Below are positions 26,342 to 36,332 of a DNA stretch of 64,000 bases, piece by piece. Source of the DNA: Scytonema hofmannii PCC 7110 (GTDB lineage Bacteria > Cyanobacteriota > Cyanobacteriia > Cyanobacteriales > Nostocaceae). The notes under the pieces are model-generated. The model did no database searches and was not told the origin of the DNA. It worked only from the letters and a program-made list of their open reading frames with translations. The DNA lies in contig NZ_KQ976354.1 in the NCBI RefSeq assembly GCF_000346485.2, positions 7,916,221-7,980,220 on the forward strand, given 5' to 3'. The first letter of the stretch is position 1. Every line of letters starts with the position of its first letter. Made by a program: the position numbers and the translations under genes.

Positions 26342-27781
26342 ATGACAGCAACGACTGACATCGATTTCAGTGCTCGCGAGGCACTACGCCTACTCGGTCC
26401 CGATCCAGAAAACTGGGTAAGCGATCGCCCAGGTATAGACCACAACGTCACTATCGTAGGTGGTAGTGGCAGTGGCAGCACATTTGCATTTGCTTTACGA
26501 CGTGCTGGCATTGGTCGCGTGACCGTAATTGACTCTGCTCCGGACGAAACCCATGCTGGAGTATGGCTCACGCGAGCGCGGATGAAAAAACTACGCACGC
26601 CAAAGAACTTACCCGGTCATGAACTAGGCATCCCCGAACTATCTTTCCAAGCTTGGTATGAAGCGCGGCACGGTGCTGAGGCATATGCCACACTCGATCG
26701 CATTCCAAGAGTGAAGTGGGCTGAGTACCTCAACTGGTATCGGCAATTCTTGGGCATCTCCGTTCGATATCAGACGAAATTGGTGCGGATCGAGCCAGCT
26801 GAAGGTTTCTTTCGCCTACACCTTGAGGTCAACGGCGTCCCACAGGTGGAAATCACTCGTAAGATTATCTTCGCCAATGGTGTAGCAGGCACTGGAGGCC
26901 CATACATCCCAGATGTACTAGCTGACTTGCCTCGCACGCTCTATGCTCACACTGCTGATACTATCGACTTCGACGCACTACGCGGTAAAACTGTGGCTGT
27001 TATAGGTGCTGCAGCCTCAGCTTTTGACGCGGCAGGAGTGGCACTGGAATCAGGAGCGAAAGCAGTACACTTGTTTGCACGGCGCTCGACCATCGCATCT
27101 CTACCAGTGATTCGGGTGAGGGGTTACCCTGGTGCTTACTATAACTATCCACAACTACCAGATGCAGCTCGCTGGTATCAAGCTTGGCGCTTTCGTCAAG
27201 CAGGCTCCACACCACCACCTGATGCAATTGAGCGAGCGATCGCATTTTCTAACTTTCACCTGCATCTGTCTGCACCTTGGAGAAAGGCACAAGAAAAGGA
27301 CGGTCGCATTGTCGCTCAGGTGAACGATGATGTTTTCGAGTTTGATTTTGCGATCGCAGGCACTGGTTACTTTGTTGACCCGACAAAACGTCCCGAACTA
27401 GCCGACTTTGCCCATCATATCGCCCTCTGGCGCGATCGTTATGAGCCACCACTAGACCAGCGCAACGACGATTTGGAGACACATCCCTACCTCGGTATTG
27501 CCCACGAATACCTAGAAAAAGTACCTGGTAGTGCTCCCTACCTCAAGGATATCCATATCTTTAACCCAGCTGGCTTTGTGAGCTTCGGTCTGCCTATCGG
27601 TGACGTGCTTAGTATCCGGCGTGACGTGCCAGCAATAGTAGCACGCATCAGCCACGACTTATTCTTCACCGACTGGGAAAAGCATGAAGCACGCATTACC
27701 AGTGACATCGCGCCGGACTTTGAAGAGTCACTGTATGCCAAAGCAGTGTGGAAACAACCAGCAACGGTGGCAATTAGTTAG
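26342..27781 (+). CDS. FAD/NAD(P)-binding flavoprotein monooxygenase-like
   Basis: This 479-residue protein has an FAD motif VTIVGGSGSGS (about 36-46), FANGVAGTGGPYIP (about 178) and a second Rossmann motif TVAVIGAAASAFDA (about 218-231), the plan of flavin-containing monooxygenase-like enzymes. The late segment FNPAGFVSFGLPIGDVLSIR is characteristic of a poorly studied branch. Substrate unknown. It stands beside sulfur-related genes. About 280 bases upstream (26060-26341) hold no gene. Confidence 0.8.
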   Translation: MTATTDIDFSAREALRLLGPDPENWVSDRPGIDHNVTIVGGSGSGSTFAFALRRAGIGRVTVIDSAPDETHAGVWLTRARMKKLRTPKNLPGHELGIPELSFQAWYEARHGAEAYATLDRIPRVKWAEYLNWYRQFLGISVRYQTKLVRIEPAEGFFRLHLEVNGVPQVEITRKIIFANGVAGTGGPYIPDVLADLPRTLYAHTADTIDFDALRGKTVAVIGAAASAFDAAGVALESGAKAVHLFARRSTIASLPVIRVRGYPGAYYNYPQLPDAARWYQAWRFRQAGSTPPPDAIERAIAFSNFHLHLSAPWRKAQEKDGRIVAQVNDDVFEFDFAIAGTGYFVDPTKRPELADFAHHIALWRDRYEPPLDQRNDDLETHPYLGIAHEYLEKVPGSAPYLKDIHIFNPAGFVSFGLPIGDVLSIRRDVPAIVARISHDLFFTDWEKHEARITSDIAPDFEESLYAKAVWKQPATVAIS

Positions 27782-27839
27782 CAAAAGGGACAATGCCCAG
27801 TGCCCAATTCCCAATTCCCAAACTTTAGGAGACACGACT

Positions 27840-28110
27840 ATGCCAGTGGAAAAACGCTCTCAAGACAACAGCAACAGTTCATTGCCTTATCTTTTCTCGT
27901 TGGTTGCTGACAATATTAGTAAACCAGCACCTCTTGTACTTTTTCTGCACGGAGCGCGAGATCGTGGCAACGATCTAAACGTGCTGCTGAAATGGGGTCT
28001 ACCTCGTTTCGTGGATGTGTCAAGTTATTGCCGATGAAGTGTACAGCGATCCGAAGTTGCAACAATGGCTAGTTTCACAGAGTCGTCGCACCTCAGCCCT
28101 ATTTGTGTGA
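27840..28110 (+). pseudogene. Esterase/peptidase-like alpha/beta hydrolase remnant
   Basis: From ATG 27840 (after TAGGAG) the frame reads PLVLFLHGARDRGNDLN then LLKWGLPRFVD and stops at 28037. In another frame DEVYSDPKLQQWLVSQSR follows to 28110, resembling the extreme C-terminus of the same predicted-esterase family. The middle, with the catalytic Ser, is deleted. Confidence 0.7.
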
Positions 28111-28315
28111 TACGTTATGTTTTACGCACCATCCGCTCATTGGAACCAAGCGTTCGCTAAATGCAAGGATGCAGCCAATCAAGCCTAACTAATAACTAAA
28201 TTTGTGATCGTATTTCACTTGAATGAAATACAGATTTATCTGCGTTCGTCAGCGTTCATCTGCGGTTCCATAACTTTTTTATATACTGCAAGAAATTTCA
28301 ATCAACAACATTGCT

Positions 28316-29314
28316 ATGACCTTACCAACTACAAATCTCGGTAAAACTGGATTGACTGTTTCGCGCCTTACTCTTGGCACTATGACCTTTGGATTGCAGA
28401 CTGACGAGGAAACTTCCAGAGTCATCCTCGACACAGCTGCCGATGCTGGTATTAACTTTCTGGATACAGCCGATGTTTATCCCCTTGGCGGTGGGATTGA
28501 CACTGCAGGACGCACTGAAGAAATCCTTGGGCGTTGGCTCAAAGGCAAACGCGAACATTTTATACTAGCTACCAAGGCTGTCGGCAAAGTTGGTCCCGCA
28601 CCTTGGGATCGGGGTGCTTCGCGCAAACATCTTTTGGATGCGATCGATGCTTCCCTCAAACGACTGCAAACCGATTATGTAGATCTGTATCAGTTGCACT
28701 CTGATGATGCCTCAACCCCTTTGGATGAAACTCTAGAAGCCCTAGACATTATAGTTCGTTCTGGCAAAGCACGCTATATAGGAGTTTCCAACTTCTTAGC
28801 TTACCGCCTCAGCCGAGCTTTAGGTCGCGCCGATGTTCGCAATCTAACTCGCTTTGTCTCAATTCAGCCCCGCTACAATTTGTTGTTCCGTGAAATTGAG
28901 CGAGAACTTTTGCCTTTAGCCCAAGAAGAAGGGCTTGGTGTTATTCCTTACAATCCACTAGCAGGAGGTCTGCTCACTGGTAAACACAATCTTGCTCAAG
29001 GTCCTAGCGAAGGAACTCGTTTCACCTTGGGTGCGGCGGCTGAACATTATCAGGAACGCTATTGGCACGATCGCGAGTTCAAGACTGTCGAGGAATTACG
29101 TACAGTAGCAGATTTAGCTGGATTGTCACTCACTACTCTAGCAATAGCTTGGGTCTTGGCTAATCCGATTATTACTGCTCCTATTATTGGTGCTAGTCGC
29201 CCAGAACAACTTGCTGACAGTCTTAAGGCAATAGAAGTCAAACTTGATGACAATTTAAAACAAAAGCTAGACGACATCACTGCCGAATATCGTAAAGGAG
29301 ATTCTGTGCGCTAA
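28316..29314 (+). CDS. Aldo/keto reductase
   Basis: This 332-residue NADPH-dependent oxidoreductase of the AKR barrel family has LGKTGLTVSRLTLGTMTFG, the catalytic Asp and Tyr in FLDTADVYPLGG (about 48-59), Lys in ATKAVGKVG (about 85) and His in DLYQLHSDD (about 127). Cofactor end motif IIGASRPEQL near residue 292. Full length. Its N-terminus resembles the deleted remnant at 7339. Confidence 0.92.
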   Translation: MTLPTTNLGKTGLTVSRLTLGTMTFGLQTDEETSRVILDTAADAGINFLDTADVYPLGGGIDTAGRTEEILGRWLKGKREHFILATKAVGKVGPAPWDRGASRKHLLDAIDASLKRLQTDYVDLYQLHSDDASTPLDETLEALDIIVRSGKARYIGVSNFLAYRLSRALGRADVRNLTRFVSIQPRYNLLFREIERELLPLAQEEGLGVIPYNPLAGGLLTGKHNLAQGPSEGTRFTLGAAAEHYQERYWHDREFKTVEELRTVADLAGLSLTTLAIAWVLANPIITAPIIGASRPEQLADSLKAIEVKLDDNLKQKLDDITAEYRKGDSVR

Positions 29315-29451
29315 GCTGGCTAATCCAGCTGTTTGAAGCATGAATGTCATTCTAATGGGTCGGTTGCTCACTGTACAATAAGCCCATCATATTAAAGAGC
29401 GCTGAAAGCGTTGAAAGTTAGTTCTTGTCAGTCTGTCAGGGAGAAACTCAA

Positions 29452-31330
29452 GTGATACGACGCTATCGCCGTTCTTTAATCAAAAGACCTCGTTCATCTC
29501 AACCGTTCCAACGTGCTGCCGATGCACCACCTCTGCCATCAACGCCCTTCAGGTTCATTTGCTATTTTGTTAACCAGTTCCGTTGGTGGTATGTGGCAAT
29601 GGTAATTTTGGAGGTGATACACGCGACCTGCGGTATTATGCTGCCTTATGCCATTGGCGAGATTATCCGAAGCGTGACGGGATCTACGGGCGACACCAGA
29701 CCCATTTTTGATGCAGTCAGACAACCTCTAATGCTCTTTACCGCTTTGAGTCTAGGTGAAGTTGTATTCGGGCGATCGGCTGGTCTTTTGCAGACTCTCC
29801 TCCACCCGATCCACCGACAGCAAATCGTCCGCTCCCTATACGCATATTTACAGCAACATTCGCATCGCTATCTAAGCAGTAGTTTTGCTGGGGCATTGGC
29901 ACATCGTATTAGCGAAACCTCTCTGGGTGTGACGCAAACGATGCAAATGATGATTACTGAATTTATGCCAGTCATTATTGTATATATTGTCTCTGTAATA
30001 TTACTCTATCGAGCCTATCCTCCTCTTGCTGCACTGGTCGGGGTATGGGCAGTTCTCTTCATCAGTATTTCGTTCTGGTTAGCAACTCGTTGCCGAATTT
30101 ACTCTCGAAGAGCTGCTGCCGCAAGAAGTGAGACAACTGGCATTATCGTAGATTCTGTAACAAATCTCACTAGTAGCCGCCTGTTTGCTCGTTTAGGTTT
30201 TGAACGACGCTATTTGAATGAGCGATTAAAGTACGAACTCAAAGAGGTAAGAAAGTCAAACTGGTACTAGGAGCGAATCCGCTGGTTTCAGTTTATCTCA
30301 GCAGCCATTTTAAAAATCGGCACGCTGTATTACTCGCTCCACCTCTGGAGTCAAGGCAAAATTGGTGCTGCTGACTTCGTGGTAGCTACTAGTTTGTCGC
30401 TGTTGATTATTAGTGAAGCTCGTAATTTAAGTAAACGATTTCTAGAATTCTTTGAACATATCGGTAATATTGCTAATGGTGTCTACACTATATATTCAAC
30501 CTCACGAGTTGATCGATCGCGATAACGCCATTGCCCATTCAATTACTCAGGGACGCATTGAATTTCGGCGCGTCAATTTTAACTATTCAACTGAGAAAAA
30601 AGTATTCCACAACCTTTCTGTTATCATTGAACCCGGTCAACGTGTGGGGCTAGTCGGCTACTCCGGCTCTGGTAAATCTACTTTTGTCAATCTGATTTTG
30701 CGCTTGTTCGATCCCCAATCTGGACAAATTCTCATTGATGGAGTCGATATTCGAGATATGACTCAGGATGCACTCCACGCCCAGATTAGTTTGATTCCCC
30801 AAGACCCATCTCTGTTTCATCGCACGTTATTAGAAAATATCCGATATGGGCGACTTGAAGCCAGCGATGAAGAAGTTATTGAAGCAGCACGCAAAGCTTA
30901 TGCTCACGATTTTATCGTACCGATGAGCGAGGGTTATTATTCTCTGGTGGGCGAACGAGGTGTTAAACTTTCTGGAGGACAGAGACAGCGCATTGCGATC
31001 GCTCGAGTCATTCTCAAAGATGCACCAATCTTGATTTTAGATGAAGCCACCTCTAGTCTTGACTCGATTACTGAAAAAGCGATCCAAGATACCTTAGATT
31101 TAGCTATGCATAATAAAACAGTCATCGTAGTTGCTCATCGCTTGTCTACTATTGCCCATCTAGACCGCATTTTAGTGTTTGATGCAGGTCGTATTGTCGA
31201 AGATGGTACTCATGCTGAACTCTTGGCACGCAGCGGTGCTTACTATAGGTTATGGAAAATGCAGGCAGGTGGATTCCTTCCTGTTGAAGCCAGCGATCGT
31301 AGCTTCCAAAAGAATGGGATGGTTAAATAA
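29452..31330 (+). pseudogene. ABC exporter half-transporter (membrane plus ATPase), disrupted
   Basis: The first part (to 30270) holds the membrane domain, with helices around ALSLGEVVFGR and FMPVIIVYIVSVILLY. It is ended by TAG 30268-30270 after EVRKSNWY; the same frame continues with membrane-like RFLEFFEHIGN. A frameshift near 30480-30500 then leads into the ATPase domain: Walker A GYSGSGKST, Q-loop IPQDPSLFH, signature LSGGQRQRIA, Walker B LILDEATSSLD. One nonsense and one frameshift change thus separate two good domains. GTG 29452 is the likely start. The ATPase part could still be made from 30452. Confidence 0.8.
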
Positions 31331-31431
31331 AAGGACTTTTTTCCAGGAGGAGACACAGAGACACAGAAAAGAGGGAACGTGGAGAATCTTTTTCCTGTTT
31401 TCCTGTGTCTCCTTGTCAAGTGAAGGCGGAG

Positions 31432-31581
31432 TTAAAAAGGTTTTGACGCTACTGCTGTCACTACACAAGTACAACCACCTGTTGCTGCTGCTGCTGCTGG
31501 TTGACCAGAAATAACTTGTACAATAACTCCAACAATTACTCCGCTAGCAACAGTCCATAAAGCCTTACCAAGTAAATTCAT
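31432..31581 (-). CDS. 49-residue hydrophobic peptide, possible secreted or modified peptide precursor
   Basis: ATG 31579-31581 follows GGAGATTGTT, a good ribosome site. The peptide begins MNLLGKALWTVASGVIVGV (hydrophobic helix), then SGQPAAAAATGG, then CTCVVTAVASKPF. A Gly-Gly pair before a Cys-, Thr- and Ser-containing tail recalls leader/core splits of some ribosomal peptides, though the leader is unusually hydrophobic. It lies 100 bases beyond the broken ABC exporter. No maturation enzyme is recognised nearby. A small membrane protein is the alternative. Confidence 0.55.
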   Translation of the reverse strand: MNLLGKALWTVASGVIVGVIVQVISGQPAAAAATGGCTCVVTAVASKPF

Positions 31582-31765
31582 AACAATCTCCTAACTTACA
31601 TTTTTGGAAAAAATTACAAGAAATTCAAACCTTAATGCGGGAGATGCACACTGTCTCTCATGATATAGCAATTATAACCCCCTTTTATGACTAGATTTGA
31701 AAATTTTAACAACTTCCAAATAGTGACGAGCGTGAATCCACGAGCTTATAGCTCGTGGTGTGGCT

Positions 31766-31939
31766 CAACATATCGAACTTGCCACGCTCCAAGGTTTGGG
31801 CAATAGTTTGATAAAATTCTAGTTCCAAAAAACCCAGTTCGGTCTGAGGATGTCGCCAGATTCCATGACTGAGAACCACATGAGATGAGTGCATGAAGCC
31901 GACCAGGTGCATTTGTTTCATAGTTTGTCTCACGCGCAC
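31766..31939 (-). pseudogene. N-terminal fragment of an LLM-class monooxygenase
   Basis: The frame gives MHLVGFMHSSHVVLSHGIW, RHPQTELGF and FYQTIAQTLERGKFDML, the start of NtaA/SnaA/DmoA-type flavin monooxygenases. Homology stops after about 58 residues, and the rest of the gene is absent. It follows the SfnB-like pseudogene in the same direction, so the two probably formed an operon. Confidence 0.75.
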
Positions 31940-31975
31940 TTTGAGATGTCAAGTAACTGTGCAGTTAATCTGCTC

Positions 31976-33209
31976 TTAGAAAAAGCCTTTTGTTGGCAGT
32001 GGTGTACCGTTAATTTCGTAGTTCCCAATCGCACGGGCTTTAAAATGAGATGGATTGTGTGATGCTAAAGTACGTGCATTTCGCCAATGACGATCAAAGT
32101 TGTAGCTTTGCTTTGTTGTTGAAGCCCCACCCACTTCAAATAACAGTGTGGCTGAGCGTAGCGCTAAGTCATCAACAATCAATTTTGCTTTGGCTGCACT
32201 TAAAGAAGCTTCTAACGCTGCGGCTGTTTCAGATTCCTCACCTTGGGCTTGAGCAAGATTGAAGCGATCGAGAGCATCGGCTGCTTGTAGCACGATCGCT
32301 TCGGCGGCAAAGGCGTTGGCAGCAATCTGACCGACGGTCTGCTGCAAGAGCGGGTCATCTGCTGCTCGCTCGGCTGTAGAATGATAGAAAGTCCGAGGTC
32401 GAGTATGAATGAGCGTCTTTGCATCTCGTAAAACACTACGAATAATGCCAGCGTTAATTGCTGTCAAAAACAATTGTGGGACAATATTGTAGGGTGAGTT
32501 ATCTTTGTCTGTATCAGTATCAAAAAAGACTTCATCCGCCTCTACACGAACATTTGTGAATGTAGTAGTCCCCGTACCCGTTAACCTTTGTCCGAATCCG
32601 TCCCAATCATCCACAAGCTCAATTCCCTCGCGTTTGGTAGGCAGAAGTGCGATCGCTATGATATCATCTGGTGCTAATACTCGTACAAAAATTAAGTCTG
32701 CACAACAGCTTACCAGTACTGTAATACTTCGTCCCGTTTAGACGATAGCCATCATTATCAGGTGTCAACTTTGTATTCGCCACCCCGCCACCGCCAGCTC
32801 GTTTGACTTCTAGTTCGGTTGAAGCAAGTCCAATAATTGCCCCGTCAACGATCGCCTTCAGCCATCGCCGATTCCTTTCGCTACGCTGAGAACGCAAAAT
32901 CCGTTCCGTTACAGAGAAATGATTCCGTACAATATGAGCAACGTTTGGATCTGCCTCTCCTAGTCGAATGACAACCTCGAAGAGTTCGCGTGCCGAGCTA
33001 CCACCACCACCTTCTGATACGGGAATTCGCAATGCACCCAAACGAGAATGACGGATCAGTTCGACTATATCAAAAGGAAGGACGCGATCGCGATCGGCAG
33101 CCCCCAAAACAATAAAATCGAAAAGCTGCTGGAGTTCCGGCGAGTTTGCTGTCACAGGAGATGAGAACTCGATTGTGGGTTCTAGAACTTTTTGGGCAAT
33201 TTGGTTCAT
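31976..33209 (-). pseudogene. SfnB-like acyl-CoA dehydrogenase-fold oxidoreductase, frameshifted
   Basis: From ATG 33209 the frame covers the N-terminal helices and LRIPVSEGGGGSSARELFEV up to GTKYYSTG near 32710. Another frame then continues ADLIFVRVLAPDD, LLPTKREGIELVDDWDGFGQ and the C-terminal FDRHWRNARTLASHNP. One indel near 32700-32712 explains the break. The protein would resemble SfnB/DszC flavoproteins of organosulfur metabolism, and an intact relative lies at 59644. Sequencing error cannot be excluded. Confidence 0.85.
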
Positions 33210-33254
33210 TATTGTTTTTCTCTTTATGTAGATGGTGCTGACAATCAATATCAA

Positions 33255-33708
33255 AACGTGAGTGCAATAGCGTAAGCGCTAACGGCTAAAGCCGTACCAA
33301 AAAAAAAAAGCCGTACCCGGCTTATCGTCCTCTTGAAGTAGGTGGCGATCAAATCCTTCAACTTGGAAGCAAAAAGCAATTTATTGGGTTTTTGGATATT
33401 GGGTCATTAAAATATCTTCAGTAGTCGTATTTCGAGATACTACTTTGAGTGATGCCGTCTTCACTAAATGGCGAGTTATTGACTAATGAATTTTAGCTGG
33501 AGGGACAGGCGATAAAAGGCGATCGCTCGCACTCCTCTTGATTTTTCTCTAGATTATACAATATTATCATTGCATACTACTATAAGTTTATAAGTTTACC
33601 GTTGTATTGAGTTGCACGATCTAAAAAAGAGTTTTCTTGATAAACGTAAATTATTAGAAACTCCTGAGCCAATAACAATCAGTAGTGCAAACTGAAGGAG
33701 AAATGTAA
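33255..33708. other. Intergenic region with a small repeat
   Basis: No gene is supported. Near 33283-33325 there are near-repeats GGCTAAAGCCGTACC and AAGCCGTACCCGGC around a run of A. The rest is AT-rich and presumably carries the promoters of the divergent flanking genes. Confidence 0.5.
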
Positions 33709-33891
33709 ATGACACTAACTACGACACGCATTGTTGTTACTCCCACAGGCGGAGCGTTGGGAGCGATTATTACAGGTGTAGATGCTAGTCGTCCCGTAGA
33801 GCCAGAAGTGATTCTACAACTCAAACAGGCATGGCGCGATTACCATCTTTTGATCTTTAAACACCAAACGCTAACAGAAGAACAGCAATAG
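33709..33891 (+). pseudogene. N-terminal fragment of a TauD/TfdA dioxygenase
   Basis: Sixty residues (TPTGGALGAIITGVDASRP, then LLIFKHQTLTEEQ) match the start of taurine dioxygenase-like enzymes; a stop follows and the HxD iron-binding region is absent. A GAAGGAG signal precedes the ATG. An intact homologue is at 47463. Confidence 0.85.
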
Positions 33892-33905
33892 TATAACTTT
33901 ATATT

Positions 33906-34346
33906 ATGTCAATGCAACTAACGAACAAATTTAAATACTCAATACTAGCCTTATTAGCACTGACAAAAAATCATGGCAACAGTGAACCGTTGCAAATGCA
34001 CGAAATAGAAGCGCTTCAAGGTTTAGCTAACCGCAATCTGGAATCATTGTTAACAACTTTAAAACGTGGTGGTTTAGTTAAGAGCATACGTGGCTCCCAA
34101 GGAGGTTATTTTCTGGCGCGAGAACCTGAAGATATTACAATTTTGGACGTTTTTAGTTGTATTGAAGAATTAGATACTTTTCTATCACCAAAGTCTACTT
34201 CACTGAAAACTACAGAGAAAAATTTGATACAGGATTTACGGGTTGAGACATATCAAGCAGCTTTTTCTATTTTGCAGAAGTATACGCTCTCAGACCTTTA
34301 TCATCGGCAAGAAATGCTGAGAAAAGTGGTTATGTACCATATTTAA
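33906..34346 (+). CDS. Rrf2-family transcriptional regulator
   Basis: This 146-residue protein has an N-terminal winged helix (KFKYSILALLAL, NRNLESLLTTLKRGGLVKSI, RGSQGGYFLAREPEDI) typical of Rrf2 proteins. The three Cys used for Fe-S clusters by IscR and NsrR are absent (a single Cys is seen), as in CymR, which controls sulfur metabolism together with a cysteine synthase. Given its place amid organosulfur genes, a CymR-like role is plausible (inference). Confidence 0.88.
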   Translation: MSMQLTNKFKYSILALLALTKNHGNSEPLQMHEIEALQGLANRNLESLLTTLKRGGLVKSIRGSQGGYFLAREPEDITILDVFSCIEELDTFLSPKSTSLKTTEKNLIQDLRVETYQAAFSILQKYTLSDLYHRQEMLRKVVMYHI

Positions 34347-34465
34347 CGAGCAACATCACTTTTATCTATCGGTTTGAAAACAAAGAGTATTTGCTCTTAT
34401 CATTGGCTCGGCGTACATTAAGAGACATCAGGAACAACACAAACAAAAAAACGCTGAGGTGCAAG

Positions 34466-35125
34466 ATGAAGCTGACACAGAAAACATTATCCAACACTGT
34501 TAATACAAAACTTGTTCGCAATTCCTCCATTGTTGAAAAACAGCAATCGAACGCTCACAATGTAGCAACTGAAGAATTGACTCCGGGACAACGCCTTGCA
34601 GATAAACTTGCAGCACAAGTCGGTTCTTGGGGTTTTCTTATCGGTCAAAGTGCGATTTTAGCAGGATGGGTGGGTATAAACTCTATACCAGGATTGCCTC
34701 ACTGGGATGAGTCACCCTTCATGATGTTAAACTTAGTGTTTTCCTTTGCATCAGCCTACACAGCTCCTGTTGTGTTAATGAGTCAGAACCGCCAATCGGA
34801 TACCGATCGCAAAAATGCTGAAATTGACCACCAAGTGAATCTCAGAGCCGGACAAAATATCGAACTGTTGCATGAGAAATTGGATGAGTTCCATGCTCGA
34901 AAGTTAAACGAACTGACACAAATTATTAAAGAGCAACAACAAGCTATGAATGAGATTAAAGTCGCTTTAGTGACTGAATCTCAAGAGGTTAAAGTCCATT
35001 TAGTCACCTCAAATAACGCTCAAACCAATCACAAATTCCTCTCAGCTTCCCATCATAGACTTTTGAGCGCTGAGCAAAAAGTTGAGGACGATCGCAAAGT
35101 TGCTGAAGAGTTGGTTCGTTGGTAA
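34466..35125 (+). CDS. DUF1003 membrane protein
   Basis: About 219 residues from ATG 34466, preferred because GAGGT precedes it. The DUF1003 core is seen: LADKLAAQVGSWGFLIGQS, LPHWDESPFMMLNLVFSF, YTAPVVLMSQNRQSDTDRKN and IDHQVNLRAGQNIELLHEKL. Two membrane helices are followed by a coiled-coil-like C-terminus. Function of the family is unknown; some members relate to cyclic-nucleotide or ion handling. Confidence 0.88.
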   Translation: MKLTQKTLSNTVNTKLVRNSSIVEKQQSNAHNVATEELTPGQRLADKLAAQVGSWGFLIGQSAILAGWVGINSIPGLPHWDESPFMMLNLVFSFASAYTAPVVLMSQNRQSDTDRKNAEIDHQVNLRAGQNIELLHEKLDEFHARKLNELTQIIKEQQQAMNEIKVALVTESQEVKVHLVTSNNAQTNHKFLSASHHRLLSAEQKVEDDRKVAEELVRW

Positions 35126-35169
35126 GCTACAGACCGTAATATGAAATTTAGTCCAGGAAAAGCTTTCCC

Positions 35170-35202
35170 AATCCAAAATCCAAAATCTAAAATCCAAAAT
35201 CG
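35170..35202. repeat. Tandem AATCCAAAATC repeat
   Basis: Three to four copies of ATCCAAAATC with small changes lie just before the convergent gene end at 35210. Same family as 4785-4820 and 44040-44105. Confidence 0.8.
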
Positions 35203-35209
35203 TTTAAGT

Positions 35210-36223
35210 TTAGCTGCATTTAGAGATCGCTTCATTAAAAGTGTTATCCCATAAAGGTTGTACGTTAACCTTTGATGGAATTACACCAGCTTTGTAAAAA
35301 GTATCTGCAACCTTTTGCTGAGATGAGATCGCACCTTTTGATATGGGTAACAACTCAAAACGACGCTGTTGTAATCCTTCTTGGGCATCTTGGTAGACAA
35401 TATCTTCATCAACACTAATAGCAGACGCATAGCTTTTTGACCATGTTCTGATATTGGAGTCGCGCCAAACTTGAGATTTTTTAATTCGACAGAGAAAATC
35501 GGAAATTGCTGCCTTTTTATTTGGATCGGTGATGGCACTAGGTGCTGCTATAATGACAAAATTGCCGCTCAAAATATCCTTTGCTGACTTGAGAACCCTA
35601 GCACCATCTTTCTTGGCTTGTGGAATTGAGTAACCGTAAGTCGCCCAAGCATCAAGCTCTCCTTTTCTGAAGGCAGAAAGCCCATCGGGGATAGACAAAG
35701 GAATGGCATTGACATCCTTGATTGTCAAACCGACTTGTTCCAACATCCGAATTAGGAAATAGTGAGCTGTTGTAGCCTTGACGTAACCCACCTTTTTACC
35801 TTTGAGATCGGCGATTGTTTTTGCCTTAGAGTTTTTTGGTACTAGTACAACTTGCCCTACAGTTGGTCCTTTGGTGGTCGCAATTATTTTTACTGACGCT
35901 TGGGAGTTAACTGCAAAAATGGGTGGTATTTCACTGGCGGATGCAATATCAATTGCATTTGCGTTGATTGCTTGTAACATCAAATTTCCGCCTGTAAATT
36001 CTGAGTACTTAACTTGATAGGCAAACTTATCTAGCCCAGCTAGTTTAAGCTGGAGATCCCAACCACCTTTATACTTAGCGACACGTAGCGTTACGTTTGA
36101 TAAATTGGCAGGCGCGGCATTTTGGGAATTGCTACGAGTACTAAATGCGATCGCCAACGTTACATAGCAACTGAGAGTCAACATTAACACGACACTTGAA
36201 AAGACTCTTTGCTGGTAAAACAC
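35210..36223 (-). CDS. ABC substrate-binding protein, aliphatic sulfonate/taurine type
   Basis: This 337-residue periplasmic protein has an N-terminal signal peptide (VVLMLTLSCYVTLAIAFS), VAKYKGGWDLQLKLAG, GNLMLQAINANAIDIASASE (about 80-99) and LKGKKVGYVKATTAHYFLIR (about 140-160), the SsuA/TauA pattern. It is the last gene of the minus-strand set that starts at 39211. No permease of its own lies nearby. Confidence 0.85.
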   Translation of the reverse strand: MFYQQRVFSSVVLMLTLSCYVTLAIAFSTRSNSQNAAPANLSNVTLRVAKYKGGWDLQLKLAGLDKFAYQVKYSEFTGGNLMLQAINANAIDIASASEIPPIFAVNSQASVKIIATTKGPTVGQVVLVPKNSKAKTIADLKGKKVGYVKATTAHYFLIRMLEQVGLTIKDVNAIPLSIPDGLSAFRKGELDAWATYGYSIPQAKKDGARVLKSAKDILSGNFVIIAAPSAITDPNKKAAISDFLCRIKKSQVWRDSNIRTWSKSYASAISVDEDIVYQDAQEGLQQRRFELLPISKGAISSQQKVADTFYKAGVIPSKVNVQPLWDNTFNEAISKCS

Positions 36224-36332
36224 GTTTATTCTTCCTCAAAATAGAATAAGAAGTTGTTTGCGGTGAAGGCGTTCTTCCTCGGCTCGTTCAAATTTCGGCA
36301 TGATTCCTACAGTTATAAAGTTTACAAATATG

